Assembly: GCF_018860625.1 (NCBI RefSeq)
Contig: NZ_JAHKQB010000019.1
Location: forward strand, 47,702-111,701
Reading direction: 5' to 3'
DNA: 64,000 nt
Source of the DNA: Paracoccus sp. C2R09
GTDB lineage: Bacteria > Pseudomonadota > Alphaproteobacteria > Rhodobacterales > Rhodobacteraceae
Below, piece after piece: positions 29,770 through 39,418 of this stretch (the stretch's first letter is position 1; each line of letters opens with the position of its first letter). The notes beneath the pieces were generated by a model, which was given only the letters and a program-made list of their open reading frames with translations, ran no database searches and was not told where the DNA came from. Position numbers and translations under genes: made by a program.

Positions 29770-30540
29770 ATGACCGACAAGACCCCCATGGTTCTGCCTC
29801 CGATCTCAGACCCGTCCGTCCATGCCCAGATCGACCGCCTTGCGCAGCGGCATGCGAAGGCGGGCGGCATCGGGATCGACCTTCTGACGCGGGTGGGCAG
29901 CAGCGCCGAGGGGCTGCTGGACCGCTTGCCGGGCTTCGTTCGCAGCAGGCTGGACGGTGCGACGCAGGTGGCGCTGTCGCGCGCCTTCAAGGCCGCATCG
30001 GGCAGCAGGCGCGTCACGCGGGACCGTGGCGACATGTTCAACCGCGTGGCCTCGACCGTGACGGGGGCTGCGGGCGGCATCGGCGGCTTCGCGGGCGCGC
30101 TGGTCGAGCTGCCCTTTACCGTCACGCTTCTGCTGCGGGCGATGCTGGACATTGCCGCGGAACACGGTCTGGACCCCGACGACGAGGAGGTCCGCAAGGA
30201 ATGCCTGCGCATCTTCGCCGCCGCCGGTCCGATGGAGGATGACGACACGACCGATCTGGGCTTCCTGGCCGCGCGGATGTCGGTCACCGGACAGACGGTT
30301 CAATCGCTGATCAGCAAGGTCGCACCGCGTTTGTCTGTCTCGCTCGGGCAGAAGATGGCGGCGCAGGCGGCGCCGGTCCTCGGGGCGGTCGTGGGGGCCG
30401 GGATCAACTATACCTTCGCGCGGTATTACCAGGAAATGGCGCGCGTGCATTTCGGGCTGATGCGGCTGTCGAGCGAAACCGGCCTGCCGCCCGAAGCCCT
30501 GGCCGAGGCGTTGCGACTGCGGATCCGGGCCTTGGGCTGA
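29770..30540 (+). CDS. EcsC family protein
   Basis: 256 residues; ATG 29770 has AAGGA seven bases upstream. It matches the EcsC family by a long helical, Ala/Gly-rich central region with weakly hydrophobic stretches ([20 protein letters not shown] and [16 protein letters not shown]). The family name comes from the third gene of the Bacillus ecs ABC locus, and its biochemical role is unknown. Its TGA abuts the stop of the helicase gene on the opposite strand, forming TGATCA. Confidence 0.8.
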   Translation: MTDKTPMVLPPISDPSVHAQIDRLAQRHAKAGGIGIDLLTRVGSSAEGLLDRLPGFVRSRLDGATQVALSRAFKAASGSRRVTRDRGDMFNRVASTVTGAAGGIGGFAGALVELPFTVTLLLRAMLDIAAEHGLDPDDEEVRKECLRIFAAAGPMEDDDTTDLGFLAARMSVTGQTVQSLISKVAPRLSVSLGQKMAAQAAPVLGAVVGAGINYTFARYYQEMARVHFGLMRLSSETGLPPEALAEALRLRIRALG

Positions 30541-32070
30541 TCACTCCTGCCCCTCCAGCGTCAGGGCGGTGTTGGGGCTGGGCAGATCGTCCGTGCCCAA
30601 GGGGGCCGAGGGCCGGGCAAGCCGCGGCTTCGTCACCCAGATCAGCCGTTCCTGCGCCCGCGTGATCGCGACATAGGCCAGCCGCTTCCACAGCTGTATC
30701 CCCGCCTCGTTCCGGTTCGACCATGCGGCGGCTGAGATGTCGGGCGCGAAGACCTGCACGTCGCGCCATTGCGAGCCCTGCGACTTGTGGATCGTGATCG
30801 CGGCCCCGTGCAGGAAGGTCGCCCCCATGCGGGCGGCGAAGGGGATGAAGGGTTCCTCTTCGTCCAGCAGCTCGATCTTGACGATGGATGCCGCGGACAG
30901 GCGCGGATCCTCGGCCCCGATGACATGCAGGCGTGAAAAGCCCGGCTTGCGCCCCGGACCCATATAGACCACCTGCGCCCCCTTGATCAGGCCCCGCGCC
31001 TCGAGGTCGATGCGCTTCTTGCGATGTTTCAGCGGCAGCTCGATCCCGTCGCAGACCAGCGGCTCGCCCGGCAGCAGGGCATCGCCCGGTGCGCCGAAAG
31101 CGGTGCGGAAGGCGTGGATCAGGCGGATGCGCGTCGCGTTGCGCCAGACCAGCACGGGGCTGCGCGACATGAGGTCGCTTTCGACGCGTTCGGACCAGAC
31201 CACGCGGTCGTCGCGGCGGGCGGCGTCGCGGATCATGCGCTCGAACGCGTCGAAGGTCAGGCTGTCATCGGCCAGCGCATGGGCCAGATCCAGGATCGGG
31301 CTGTCATCCGATTGCCGGTGGATGCGGTCCAGATACAGGCGCTGCTGCGGGGCCAGGCGGTCGAAGACCATTTCCCCCGACTGCCCGACGGGGGCCAGCT
31401 GCGCAGGGTCGCCGAACAGGACCAGCGTCGGGAAGATCTCTCGCAGGTCGTCGAACTGCTTCTCGTCCAGCATCGACGCCTCGTCGATGAGACCCACGTC
31501 CAGCCCTTCCTCGCGTCGGCTCCAGCCGCGGATAAAGTCCGATCCGCGCAGGCCCGCCGCCGCCAGCGCGCCGGGAATGGATGCATGCTGCTGATAGAAG
31601 GCCAGCGCGCGATCCAGGGCCACGTCCTCCAGCGCCTCGATGTTCGGGCGGTCGCCCTGACCGGTCAGCCATTCGGCGATCTTTTCGTATTCAGGGTCGT
31701 AGACGGGGGTATAGAGGATGCGGTGGATCGTCGTGGCCGGAACGCCGCGCATCCGCAGCACGAAGGCCGCCTTGTTCGTGGGCGCCAGGATCGCGACGGA
31801 CCGGCGGTCCTTGCGGCGGCGTCCCTCCCAGTCGGGGCTGATCAGATCGACGCCCGCCGCCAGCAGCGCCTTGGTCATCTGCGACAGGATCAGTGTCTTG
31901 CCCGACCCCGCCTTGCCGATCACGGCCATCACGCGGCCCTTGCCTTCGGTCGCGGGGGCGACCTCCTCGGCGATCAGGTCGATGCCCGCCTCCTGGAAGG
32001 TCTCGGCCAGCCGGTCCCAGGCGGTGGCCTGGTCGGGCGAAAGGGTAAGGGCGGGGGATGTCTGGGTCAT
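30541..32070 (-). CDS. RecD-like superfamily 1 DNA helicase
   Basis: 509 residues. The Walker A G-K-A-G-S-G-K-T is near residue 53, Walker B L-I-D-E-A-S and motif III F-G-D-P-A-Q-L-A-P-V-G follow, and the C-terminal UvrD_C_2-type end has H-K-S-Q-G-S-Q-W...Y-V-A-I-T-R-A-Q-E-R-L. This is an AAA_30/RecD-type 5'-3' helicase, shorter than RecD2 and with no RecB or RecC gene nearby, so it is not a RecBCD subunit. The start at 32070 was set by the beginning of similarity; the open frame continues upstream without support. Confidence 0.88.
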   Translation of the reverse strand: MTQTSPALTLSPDQATAWDRLAETFQEAGIDLIAEEVAPATEGKGRVMAVIGKAGSGKTLILSQMTKALLAAGVDLISPDWEGRRRKDRRSVAILAPTNKAAFVLRMRGVPATTIHRILYTPVYDPEYEKIAEWLTGQGDRPNIEALEDVALDRALAFYQQHASIPGALAAAGLRGSDFIRGWSRREEGLDVGLIDEASMLDEKQFDDLREIFPTLVLFGDPAQLAPVGQSGEMVFDRLAPQQRLYLDRIHRQSDDSPILDLAHALADDSLTFDAFERMIRDAARRDDRVVWSERVESDLMSRSPVLVWRNATRIRLIHAFRTAFGAPGDALLPGEPLVCDGIELPLKHRKKRIDLEARGLIKGAQVVYMGPGRKPGFSRLHVIGAEDPRLSAASIVKIELLDEEEPFIPFAARMGATFLHGAAITIHKSQGSQWRDVQVFAPDISAAAWSNRNEAGIQLWKRLAYVAITRAQERLIWVTKPRLARPSAPLGTDDLPSPNTALTLEGQE

Positions 32071-32135
32071 GCGCCCTGAAATAGCGCGGCGGACCGGGAA
32101 AGCGAAGCCCCGCAATCGCGGGGCCCCGGCGGTGT

Positions 32136-33422
32136 TCAGTCGCGGGCGGCCAGCGCGTCCTCGAAGGTGCGCAGCCCGGTCGTGGGGGATTGCACCAGGA
32201 CGGCCATGTTCCCCGGCTTGTGCTGGTTGCGATACATCTGCAGATGCGCGGCCGGGATCTGCGCCCAGGGGAAGACCTCGGACATGCAGGGATCCAGCCG
32301 GCGCTCCAGCATCAGCTTGTTCGCGGCGCTGGCCTGCTTCAGATGCGCGAAATGGCTGCCCTGCAGGCGCTTCTGGTGCATCCACATGTAGCGCACGTCG
32401 AAGGTGCAGTTGAAGCCGGTGGTGCCCGCGCAGATCACGACCATGCCGCCCTTCTTGCAGACGAAGGTGCTGACGGGGAATGTCGCCTCGCCCGGATGTT
32501 CGAAGACGATATCGACATTGTTGCCCTTGCCGGTGATGTCCCAGATGGCCTTGCCGAAGCGGCGGACCTCGTCGAACCATGCCTTGTATTCCGGCGTGTT
32601 GACGGTGGGCAGCTGGCCCCAGCAGTCGAACTCCTTGCGGTTGATGACGCCCTTGGCGCCCAGGCCCATGACGAAGTCGCGCTTGTCCTCTTCGCTGATG
32701 ACGCCGATGGCATTGCCGCCTGCCGCGTTGATCAGCTGGATCGCATAGGACCCCAGACCCCCCGACGCGCCCCAGACCAGCACGTTCATGCCGGGCTTCA
32801 GCTCGTGCGGTTCATGGCCGAACAGCATCCGGTAGGCAGTCGCCAACGTCAGCGTGTAGCAGGCCGATTCCTCCCATGTCAGGTGGCGGGGGCGGGGCAT
32901 CAGCTGCTGGGCCTGGACGCGGGTGAATTGCGCGAAGCTGCCATCCGGCGTCTCGTATCCCCAGATGCGCTGCGAGGGCGAATACATCGGGTCGCCGCCG
33001 TTGCAATGCTCGTCGTCGCCATCGTCCTGATTGCAATGGATGACGACCTGATCGCCGACCTTCCAGCGCTTGACCTTGTCGCCCACCGCCCAGACGATCC
33101 CCGAGGCATCCGAGCCCGCGATGTGATAGGGCTGCTTGTGGACGTCGAACATGCTGATCGGAACGCCCAGTCCCGCCCAGATGCCGTTGTAGTTGACGCC
33201 GGCGGCCATCACCATGACCAGAACCTCGTTGCTGTCGATGGTTGGCGTCTCCACGACCTCCAGCTGCATGGCCTTGTCGGGTTCGCCCTGACGATCGCGG
33301 CGGATCGCCCAGGCATGCATCCTTGCGGGCACATGGCCCAGGGGCGGCATCTCTCCGATGTCGTAGAGATCCTTCACGGGCGCCTGATAGGGCGCGATCG
33401 GGTTCGGGGCGTCCAGGGCCAT
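32136..33422 (-). CDS. ccr: Crotonyl-CoA carboxylase/reductase
   Basis: Key enzyme of the ethylmalonyl-CoA pathway: crotonyl-CoA + CO2 + NADPH gives (2S)-ethylmalonyl-CoA. 428 residues, close to the Rhodobacter enzyme. MDR-type fold with V-W-G-A-S-G-G-L-G-S-Y-A nucleotide-binding loop and the characteristic insertion C-N-Q-D-D-G-D-D-E-H-C-N-G-G-D-P-M. The start at 33422 follows AAGGAG. Divergent from meaA across a 211-base control region. It allows growth on acetate and other C2 units without the glyoxylate shunt, and supplies butyryl/ethylmalonyl units. Confidence 0.96.
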   Translation of the reverse strand: MALDAPNPIAPYQAPVKDLYDIGEMPPLGHVPARMHAWAIRRDRQGEPDKAMQLEVVETPTIDSNEVLVMVMAAGVNYNGIWAGLGVPISMFDVHKQPYHIAGSDASGIVWAVGDKVKRWKVGDQVVIHCNQDDGDDEHCNGGDPMYSPSQRIWGYETPDGSFAQFTRVQAQQLMPRPRHLTWEESACYTLTLATAYRMLFGHEPHELKPGMNVLVWGASGGLGSYAIQLINAAGGNAIGVISEEDKRDFVMGLGAKGVINRKEFDCWGQLPTVNTPEYKAWFDEVRRFGKAIWDITGKGNNVDIVFEHPGEATFPVSTFVCKKGGMVVICAGTTGFNCTFDVRYMWMHQKRLQGSHFAHLKQASAANKLMLERRLDPCMSEVFPWAQIPAAHLQMYRNQHKPGNMAVLVQSPTTGLRTFEDALAARD

Positions 33423-33569
33423 CGTGTCGTCTCCTTCCCTTTGCTGCGGCGCGGAATCGCCGCTGATGGTCATCTTGCTACCGTCGTAAAAGTAATAAAG
33501 CAATAGTTTTTCATATTAATGCGCAACTTTGTGTCCGCCGCGACGCAGCGTATTCCGCATCGCAGCGAA

Positions 33570-33598
33570 TTGACGCGGCAGTTTTGTTTCTGTAACGA
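33570..33598 (+). promoter_or_regulatory. Candidate meaA promoter
   Basis: TTGACG (33570-33575), 17-base spacer, TAACGA (33593-33598), 35 bases ahead of the meaA start. The whole ccr-meaA gap is AT-rich compared with its flanks and must also hold the ccr promoter, for which I see no clear hexamer pair. Confidence 0.5.
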
Positions 33599-33633
33599 TC
33601 CGTGAAAGGCAATTTTATTGCGGATGTGATGAC

Positions 33634-35592
33634 ATGACCCAGAAGGACAAGCCCTGGCTGTTCCGGACCTATGCCGGGCATTCGACAGCGGCGGCGTCGA
33701 ATGCGCTTTATCGTGCGAACCTGGCCCGGGGGCAGACGGGGTTGTCGGTGGCCTTCGATCTGCCGACCCAGACCGGCTATGACAGCGATCACGTCCTGGC
33801 GCGCGGCGAGGTGGGCAAGGTCGGCGTGCCCATCTGCCATCTGGGCGACATGCGCGCGCTGTTCGACCAGATCCCGCTGGAGCAGATGAACACCTCCATG
33901 ACGATCAACGCGACGGCGCCTTGGCTGCTCGCGCTGTATATCGCCGTGGCCGAGGAGCAGGGCGCGGAGGTGTCCGCCCTGCAGGGCACGGTCCAGAACG
34001 ATCTGATCAAGGAATACCTGTCGCGCGGAACCTATATCTGCCCGCCCGCGCCCAGCCTGGCGATGATCACGGATGTCGCGGCCTATACGCGCACGCATCT
34101 GCCGAAATGGAACCCGATGAATGTCTGTTCCTATCACCTGCAAGAGGCCGGCGCGACGCCCGAGCAGGAGCTGGCCTATGCCCTGGCGACGGCCATCGCG
34201 GTGCTGGACGACCTGAAGGGCAAGGTCCCGCCAGAGGGGTTCCCGGCAATGGTCGGGCGCATCAGCTTCTTCGTGAACGCGGGCATCCGCTTCGTGACCG
34301 AGCTGTGCAAGATGCGCGCCTTCACCGAGCTGTGGGACGAGATCTGCCGCGAGCGATACGGCATCGAGGAGGAGAAGTTCCGCCGCTTCCGCTATGGCGT
34401 GCAGGTCAACAGCCTAGGGCTGACCGAACAGCAGCCCGAGAACAACGTCTATCGCATCCTGCTGGAGATGCTGGCCGTCACCCTGTCGAAGAACGCGCGG
34501 GCGCGGGCGGTGCAGCTGCCCGCCTGGAACGAGGCCCTGGGCCTGCCGCGTCCCTGGGATCAGCAATGGTCGCTGCGGATGCAGCAGATCCTGGCCTACG
34601 AGACCGACCTGCTGGAATATGGCGACCTGTTCGACGGCAACCCCGTCATCGCGGCCAGGGTCGAGGAGCTGAAGCAGGGTGCGCGGGACGAATTGGCGGC
34701 GCTGGACGGAATGGGCGGCGCGATCGCGGCCATCGATTACATGAAGGCGCGGTTGGTCGAATCGAACGCGGCGCGTCTGGGGCGGATCGAGACGAACGAG
34801 ACGGTCGTCGTTGGCGTGAACCGGTGGGAGCAGGGCGAGCCTTCGCCGCTGACGGCGGGGGATGGCGGCATCATGGTCGTCGATCCGGCAGTGGAACAGG
34901 ACCAGATCGACCGGCTGCAGGCGTGGCGCGAGGCACGCGACGAGGGGGCCATCGAGGCCGCCCTCGCCGCGCTGCGCGTGGCCGCGCAGAAGGGCGCGAA
35001 CATCATGCCGGCATCCATCGAGGCGGCCCGGGCAGGTGTCACCACCGGCGAATGGGCGGGCGTGATGCGGGCGGTGCATGGCGAATATCGCGGACCGACC
35101 GGCGTGTCCGACAGCCCCTCGAACCGGACCGAGGGGTTGGACGATATCCGCGAGGCGGTCGATGCCGTCAGCACCCGGCTGGGGCGCCGGCTGAAGTTCC
35201 TGATGGGCAAGCCGGGGCTGGACGGGCATTCCAACGGTGCCGAGCAGATCGCCTTTCGCGCCCGCGATTGCGGAATGGACATCACCTACGAGGGGATCCG
35301 CCTGACGCCCGAACAGATCGTATCGCGCGCGCAGCAGGAGGAGGCCCATGTCATCGGCCTGTCGATCCTGTCGGGCAGCCACCTGCCGCTGATCGAGGAG
35401 GTCGTCGCGCGGATGGAGGCCGCCGGCCTGTCGCATGTGCCGCTGATCGTGGGCGGCATCATCCCCGACGAGGATGCCGCGCGGTTACGGACAATGGGCG
35501 TCGCGCGGGTCTATACCCCCAAGGATTTCCAGCTGAACGCCATCATGCGCGACATCGTCGGATTGGCCGAACCGGGGGCAGTGGCCGCGTGA
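33634..35592 (+). CDS. meaA: Ethylmalonyl-CoA mutase (MeaA type)
   Basis: Coenzyme B12-dependent mutase turning (2R)-ethylmalonyl-CoA into methylsuccinyl-CoA, the step after Ccr and epimerase. 652 residues in one chain: a TIM-barrel substrate domain with the R-T-Y-A-G-H-S-T and F-D-L-P-T-Q-T-G-Y-D-S-D signatures and a C-terminal cobalamin domain with D530-G-H532-S-N-G535 (His is the cobalt ligand). Methylmalonyl-CoA mutase large subunits are longer, and linkage to ccr favours the ethylmalonyl enzyme. Divergent from ccr. Confidence 0.94.
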   Translation: MTQKDKPWLFRTYAGHSTAAASNALYRANLARGQTGLSVAFDLPTQTGYDSDHVLARGEVGKVGVPICHLGDMRALFDQIPLEQMNTSMTINATAPWLLALYIAVAEEQGAEVSALQGTVQNDLIKEYLSRGTYICPPAPSLAMITDVAAYTRTHLPKWNPMNVCSYHLQEAGATPEQELAYALATAIAVLDDLKGKVPPEGFPAMVGRISFFVNAGIRFVTELCKMRAFTELWDEICRERYGIEEEKFRRFRYGVQVNSLGLTEQQPENNVYRILLEMLAVTLSKNARARAVQLPAWNEALGLPRPWDQQWSLRMQQILAYETDLLEYGDLFDGNPVIAARVEELKQGARDELAALDGMGGAIAAIDYMKARLVESNAARLGRIETNETVVVGVNRWEQGEPSPLTAGDGGIMVVDPAVEQDQIDRLQAWREARDEGAIEAALAALRVAAQKGANIMPASIEAARAGVTTGEWAGVMRAVHGEYRGPTGVSDSPSNRTEGLDDIREAVDAVSTRLGRRLKFLMGKPGLDGHSNGAEQIAFRARDCGMDITYEGIRLTPEQIVSRAQQEEAHVIGLSILSGSHLPLIEEVVARMEAAGLSHVPLIVGGIIPDEDAARLRTMGVARVYTPKDFQLNAIMRDIVGLAEPGAVAA

Positions 35593-35680
35593 TGCGCGGA
35601 AAGATACCGAACGCGTTCTGGTGATTTGAACCCTTCGCGCCCCCTGCTGTTTAACCGGCAGGAATGCATGCGGAGGTTCG

Positions 35681-36595
35681 ATGCCGGAAGCCACCAACAG
35701 AAACAGCGCGATAGACCCGTTGCGCCTTCTTCTTGCGCTGAGCGTGATCGCCCTGCACAGCGGATTTCCGGACGGCGCGCCGGCGCTGGTCTATCAGTCG
35801 TTGATCAACGGGCTGTTCCGGCTGGCCGTCCCGGTCTTCGCGGTGATTTCGGGGTTCTTCTTTCTGGGGGCGATGCGGTCGGGCAGGGCAGGGGCCTATA
35901 TCGGGCGGATCCTGTCGCTCTATGCGATGTGGATGGTGATCTATCTGCCGATCTACGGGCCCGATTTCACCTCGGTCGGGCATGCGGCGCAGCTGTTCTT
36001 CTTCGGCTATTTTCACCTGTGGTTCCTGCCGGGGCTGGCCATCGGGGCGATGCTGGTGTTGGTGCTGCGCAATCGCGCGGTGATCGCCGTCGCGGCGGTG
36101 ATCTGCGCGATGACGGGGCTTTTGCTGGAATACCTGACGCTGTCCGGGCGCGCCTCGATCGAGCTGGATTTCTATCGCAACGGGTTGTTCGTGATCTTCC
36201 CGTTCTTCGCTTCGGGCTGGCTGCTGGCCGGGATGCCCCGTCCCAATGTCCGCGTGTCCTGGATCGCCCTGTCGCTGCTGGGCGTCGTGGCCGAGAGCAT
36301 GTGGTGGTACCGGGTCGCGGGGGGCGGCTACGGGGTGGACACGATGGCCAGCCTGTTCCTGGCCGCGCCGCTGCTGTTCCTGGGGGCGGGACAGATCCGC
36401 GGGGGATGGGACGGCAAGAGGCTCGCCTCGATGGCGGCCTTCATCTACTTCATTCATGTCCTGATCATGATCACCGCAAGCCGCTTCGGACTGGAGGGGA
36501 ATGCCAAGGCCGGATTCGTGATGGCCGTCAGCCTGGCGCTGGCCTGGTGGCTGGGGGCCGAACATCGCCGTCCGGTCCTGCGATTGCTGACTTGA
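35681..36595 (+). CDS. Membrane acyltransferase, family 3
   Basis: 304 residues, about ten hydrophobic spans, nearly the whole chain in the membrane. The start R-N-S-A-I-D-P-L-R-L-L-L-A-L-S-V-I-A-L-H-S with the family His in the first helix, and F-x-V-I-S-G-F-F, mark the acyltransferase 3 family (OafA/WecH/NodX group), which O-acetylates or acylates surface sugars. GGAGG at 35669-35673 precedes the ATG. Stand-alone: no polysaccharide genes nearby. A bidirectional terminator separates it from rpmE. Confidence 0.88.
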   Translation: MPEATNRNSAIDPLRLLLALSVIALHSGFPDGAPALVYQSLINGLFRLAVPVFAVISGFFFLGAMRSGRAGAYIGRILSLYAMWMVIYLPIYGPDFTSVGHAAQLFFFGYFHLWFLPGLAIGAMLVLVLRNRAVIAVAAVICAMTGLLLEYLTLSGRASIELDFYRNGLFVIFPFFASGWLLAGMPRPNVRVSWIALSLLGVVAESMWWYRVAGGGYGVDTMASLFLAAPLLFLGAGQIRGGWDGKRLASMAAFIYFIHVLIMITASRFGLEGNAKAGFVMAVSLALAWWLGAEHRRPVLRLLT

Positions 36596-36612
36596 CAGGT
36601 GCCCCCCCAACG

Positions 36613-36640
36613 AAAGACGCCGCCCCGAGGGGCGGCGTTT
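36613..36640. terminator. Bidirectional intrinsic terminator between the acyltransferase and rpmE
   Basis: ACGCCGCCCC (36617-36626) and GGGGCGGCGT (36629-36638) form a long GC stem flanked by AAAG on the left and TTT on the right, so it can stop transcription from both convergent genes. Confidence 0.85.
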
Positions 36641-36662
36641 CCGTGTCGCGTGGTGCGCAGGT

Positions 36663-36884
36663 TCAGAAGCCCAGACCGGCGTACTTGTTCTTGAACTTCG
36701 ACACGCGGCCGCCGGTATCCATGAGGCGCGAGTTGCCGCCGTTCCATGCCGGGTGCGTGGTAGGATCGATGTCCAGCGTCATGGATTCGCCTTCGGCGCC
36801 CCAGGTCGAACGGGTCTGATAGACGGTCCCGTCCGTCATCTTGACGTCGATCATGTGGTAATCGGGATGGATGTCTTTTTTCAT
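36663..36884 (-). CDS. rpmE: Ribosomal protein L31
   Basis: 73 residues, [10 protein letters not shown] start. It lacks the zinc-binding CxxC pair of the C+ type, so it is the C-minus, zinc-independent form usual in alphaproteobacteria. Ends in G-R-V-x-K-F-x-N-K-Y-A-G-L. Last gene of the ffh-to-rpmE operon, 11 bases after rplS. Confidence 0.96.
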   Translation of the reverse strand: MKKDIHPDYHMIDVKMTDGTVYQTRSTWGAEGESMTLDIDPTTHPAWNGGNSRLMDTGGRVSKFKNKYAGLGF

Positions 36885-36895
36885 CGGGCGACCTC

Positions 36896-37273
36896 TCAGG
36901 CGTTGGCTTTGGGCTTGTAGTTGGTCTTTTCAGCGATACGGGCCGACTTGCCGCGACGATCGCGCAGATAGTACAGCTTCGCGCGACGGACCTTGCCGCG
37001 GCGGACGACTTCGATCGAATCGATGTTGGTCGAATACAGCGGGAACACGCGTTCCACGCCTTCGCCGAAGCTGATCTTGCGCACGGTGAAGCTGGCGCTG
37101 ATGCCGCTGCCGCCCTTGCGCGAGATGCAGACGCCTTCATAGGCCTGCACACGCGTACGGGTGCCTTCGGTCACCTTGTAGCCGACGCGCACGGTGTCGC
37201 CGGCCTTGAAATCGGGGATCGACTTGCCGAGCTCGGAAATCTGCTCGGCTTCGAGTTGGGCGATCAGGTTCAT
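36896..37273 (-). CDS. rplS: Ribosomal protein L19
   Basis: 125 residues, containing the L19 signature [16 protein letters not shown] and [19 protein letters not shown]. Two bases separate it from trmD, the usual rpsP-rimM-trmD-rplS order. Confidence 0.98.
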   Translation of the reverse strand: MNLIAQLEAEQISELGKSIPDFKAGDTVRVGYKVTEGTRTRVQAYEGVCISRKGGSGISASFTVRKISFGEGVERVFPLYSTNIDSIEVVRRGKVRRAKLYYLRDRRGKSARIAEKTNYKPKANA

Positions 37274-37275
37274 CG

Positions 37276-38142
37276 CTATGGTTCCTTGTCATGCTCGCGG
37301 TGTTTCCGCGATTGGTCTGATGCGCCCGAGAGCTGTCGGTCCTTTGCCGGGTCCATACCGTCCTGGTATGCCCGCCACAGGTCGGGGCGGCGTTCCTTGG
37401 TCAGCCTTTCGGCCTCACTTGCCCGCCAAGCATGAATGGCCGCGTGATTTCCCGACAGCAGCGTGTCGGGGATCTCGCGACCGTCCCATTGGGCGGGTTT
37501 CGTGTACTGGGGGGCCTCGAGAAGTCCCCGATTGCCGACGGAAAAGGATTCCTCGGCCAGCGATTCCTGATTCCCCAGCACGCGCGGTATAAGGCGGACC
37601 GTCGTGTCGATCAAGACCTGAGCGGCGATCTCTCCTCCGGTGAGGACGTAATCGCCGATGCTGATCTCCTCGACCCCATGGGCGTCCAGAACCCGCTGGT
37701 CCACGCCCTCGAAGCGGCCGCAGATCAGCGTGACGCCGGGGCCCTGCGCCAGGTCGCGCGCGCGCGCCTGGGTCAGCGGCTTGCCGCGCGGCGACATGTA
37801 GATCACGGGCAGGGGGCTGTTGCCCGCCGCATGGCGCAGCGCCGCATCCATCACGTCGGCGCGGATCACCATGCCCGCACCACCGCCCGCAGGCGTGTCG
37901 TCCACGTTGCGGTGCCGGCCCACGCCGAAATCGCGCAGCGGCACGGTTTCCATGTTCCACAGGCCCTGTGACAGGGCCTTGCCGGTCAGCGACAGGCCCA
38001 GGATGCCCGGGAACGCCTCGGGGAACAGGGTGACGATCCGCGCGGTCCATGCGCCCAGGACCTGAGGCTCGGCCATCAGTTCACGGGGGCGCAGGCTGGG
38101 ACGGATCGTCAGGCGGCCATGCGATTTGGGCGGCTGGCTCAT
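37276..38142 (-). CDS. trmD: TrmD, tRNA (guanine37-N1)-methyltransferase
   Basis: Essential SPOUT methyltransferase making m1G37 and preventing frameshifts. 288 residues, longer than the usual ~245 because of about 28 extra N-terminal residues (S-Q-P-P-K-S-H-G...) and a charged C-terminal tail (K-D-R-Q-L-S-G...H-D-K-E-P). The trefoil-knot signatures are intact: [32 protein letters not shown] and [11 protein letters not shown]. Start 38142 overlaps the rimM stop (ATGA); an internal ATG at 38076 would remove most of the extension but has no ribosome site. Confidence 0.95.
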   Translation of the reverse strand: MSQPPKSHGRLTIRPSLRPRELMAEPQVLGAWTARIVTLFPEAFPGILGLSLTGKALSQGLWNMETVPLRDFGVGRHRNVDDTPAGGGAGMVIRADVMDAALRHAAGNSPLPVIYMSPRGKPLTQARARDLAQGPGVTLICGRFEGVDQRVLDAHGVEEISIGDYVLTGGEIAAQVLIDTTVRLIPRVLGNQESLAEESFSVGNRGLLEAPQYTKPAQWDGREIPDTLLSGNHAAIHAWRASEAERLTKERRPDLWRAYQDGMDPAKDRQLSGASDQSRKHREHDKEP

Positions 38143-38651
38143 TCGGCGTCTTCCGCGGCATCCTCGCCCGGCGGGTCCGCGATGATGCGGCCGGCGGTCA
38201 GATCCACGGTCGGCACGACGGCCCGGGTGAAGGGCAGCAGGATCTGACCCGCGGGGCCCGTCACCTCGAGGATGTCGCCCGCGCCGTGATCGTAGATCGC
38301 ACGGACGCGGCCAAGCGCCACGCCGCCGGTATCGAAGACCTGAAGCCCGATCAGGTCGGCATGGTAGAATTCGTCATCGGGAAGCGAAGGCAGCGCCTCG
38401 CGCGGGGCCCAGAGGGTCGTGCCCTTCAGCGCCTCGGCCTCCTCGCGGGTGGCAATACCCGTCACGCGGGCCCCGAGGCCCCCGGTCACCGGGCGTGTCA
38501 GGCTGATCTGGAAGCTGCGCTGACCGTCCTCGGTCGTCAGCAGGCCATAGGCCGCGATATCCGCAGGTTCGGTGCAGAAGCTTTTCAGGCGAACCTCGCC
38601 CTGGACGCCGAAGGCTCCGGCAATGGCTCCGACGCAGATCTTGTCCGTCAT
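38139..38651 (-). CDS. rimM: RimM, 16S rRNA processing protein
   Basis: Maturation factor for the 30S head that binds S19. 170 residues from ATG 38651: the RimM N-domain starts [17 protein letters not shown] and the PRC-barrel C-domain contains [10 protein letters not shown]. A longer frame upstream reaches into the rpsP end without similarity. Overlaps trmD by four bases. Confidence 0.95.
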   Translation of the reverse strand: MTDKICVGAIAGAFGVQGEVRLKSFCTEPADIAAYGLLTTEDGQRSFQISLTRPVTGGLGARVTGIATREEAEALKGTTLWAPREALPSLPDDEFYHADLIGLQVFDTGGVALGRVRAIYDHGAGDILEVTGPAGQILLPFTRAVVPTVDLTAGRIIADPPGEDAAEDAE

Positions 38652-38716
38652 TGCTGATGGCCCTTGCGGTTGTCGGGAAGAAAATGGCCCGGCGGGGTGC
38701 GCCGGGCCATCCTGCA

Positions 38717-39076
38717 TCACTCGGCGTCGGCCGAAGCTGCGTTCGCCTTTTCAGCACGCTCTTCGGCGCGCTTGGTCGCCTTCGCGCCCGGAACGGCCTT
38801 CTTCAGGTTCTGGCGCGTGGCCTTCTCGCGCACGCCGGCAGCTTCCAGGAAGCGCGAGATGCGGTCGGTCGGCTGGGCGCCCTGGGCGATCCAGTGCTGG
38901 ACGCGCTCGATGTCCATCTTCACGCGCTCTTCGCTGTCTTTCGGCAGCAGCGGGTTGTAGGTGCCCAGCTTTTCCAGGAAGCGGCCGTCGCGCGGCATGC
39001 GCGTGTCGGCTGCGACGATTGCGTAATGGGGGCGCTTCTTGGAACCACCACGGGCGAGACGGATTTTAACGGCCAT
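38717..39076 (-). CDS. rpsP: Ribosomal protein S16
   Basis: 119 residues; [16 protein letters not shown] and G-x-Y-N-P are diagnostic. It has an Ala/Lys/Glu-rich C-terminal extension of about 35 residues, common in alphaproteobacteria. 45 bases downstream of the chorismate mutase gene; AAGGAG precedes the start. Confidence 0.97.
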   Translation of the reverse strand: MAVKIRLARGGSKKRPHYAIVAADTRMPRDGRFLEKLGTYNPLLPKDSEERVKMDIERVQHWIAQGAQPTDRISRFLEAAGVREKATRQNLKKAVPGAKATKRAEERAEKANAASADAE

Positions 39077-39121
39077 TTGAGTTTCTCCTTTGAATGGCAG
39101 ATGTCGCGGCGCGGCGGCGCC

Positions 39122-39418
39122 TTACGACTGATAGCTTTCGTGATGCCGGATGACTTCGGCGATCACGAAGTTCAGGAATTTGCGCGCGAATTCCGGGTCG
39201 AGATCGGCCTCGCGCGCGAGGCGTTCCAGCCGTTCGATCTGGGTCGCCTCGCGGGCGGGATCGGAGGGCGGAAGATCGTGTTCGGCCTTGAGACGGCCGA
39301 CCGATTGCGTGTGCTTGAACCTTTCGGCAAGCGTGTAGACGAGGATCGCGTCCAGCCGGTCGATGCTGGCGCGATGTTCCTTCAGCAGCTCGGCTGCGCG
39401 GAGGGCGGGATCGGTCAT
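39122..39418 (-). CDS. Chorismate mutase, AroQ class (second copy)
   Basis: 98 residues with R-A-S-I-D-R-L-D-A-I-L-V-Y-T-L-A-E-R-F, then V-G-R-L-K-A-E-H and P-x-D-P-A-R-E, the arrangement of active-site basic residues of AroQ mutases. It differs clearly from the copy at 10225 and sits in the ffh-rpsP operon, where Rhodobacteraceae commonly keep a monofunctional chorismate mutase. Start 39418 overlaps the stop of the GNAT gene. Confidence 0.88.
   Translation of the reverse strand: MTDPALRAAELLKEHRASIDRLDAILVYTLAERFKHTQSVGRLKAEHDLPPSDPAREATQIERLERLAREADLDPEFARKFLNFVIAEVIRHHESYQS

Noticed and set aside
33475..33540. A specific short-chain-acyl regulator site upstream of ccr.
   Set aside because: No clear palindrome or known consensus could be made out by eye.
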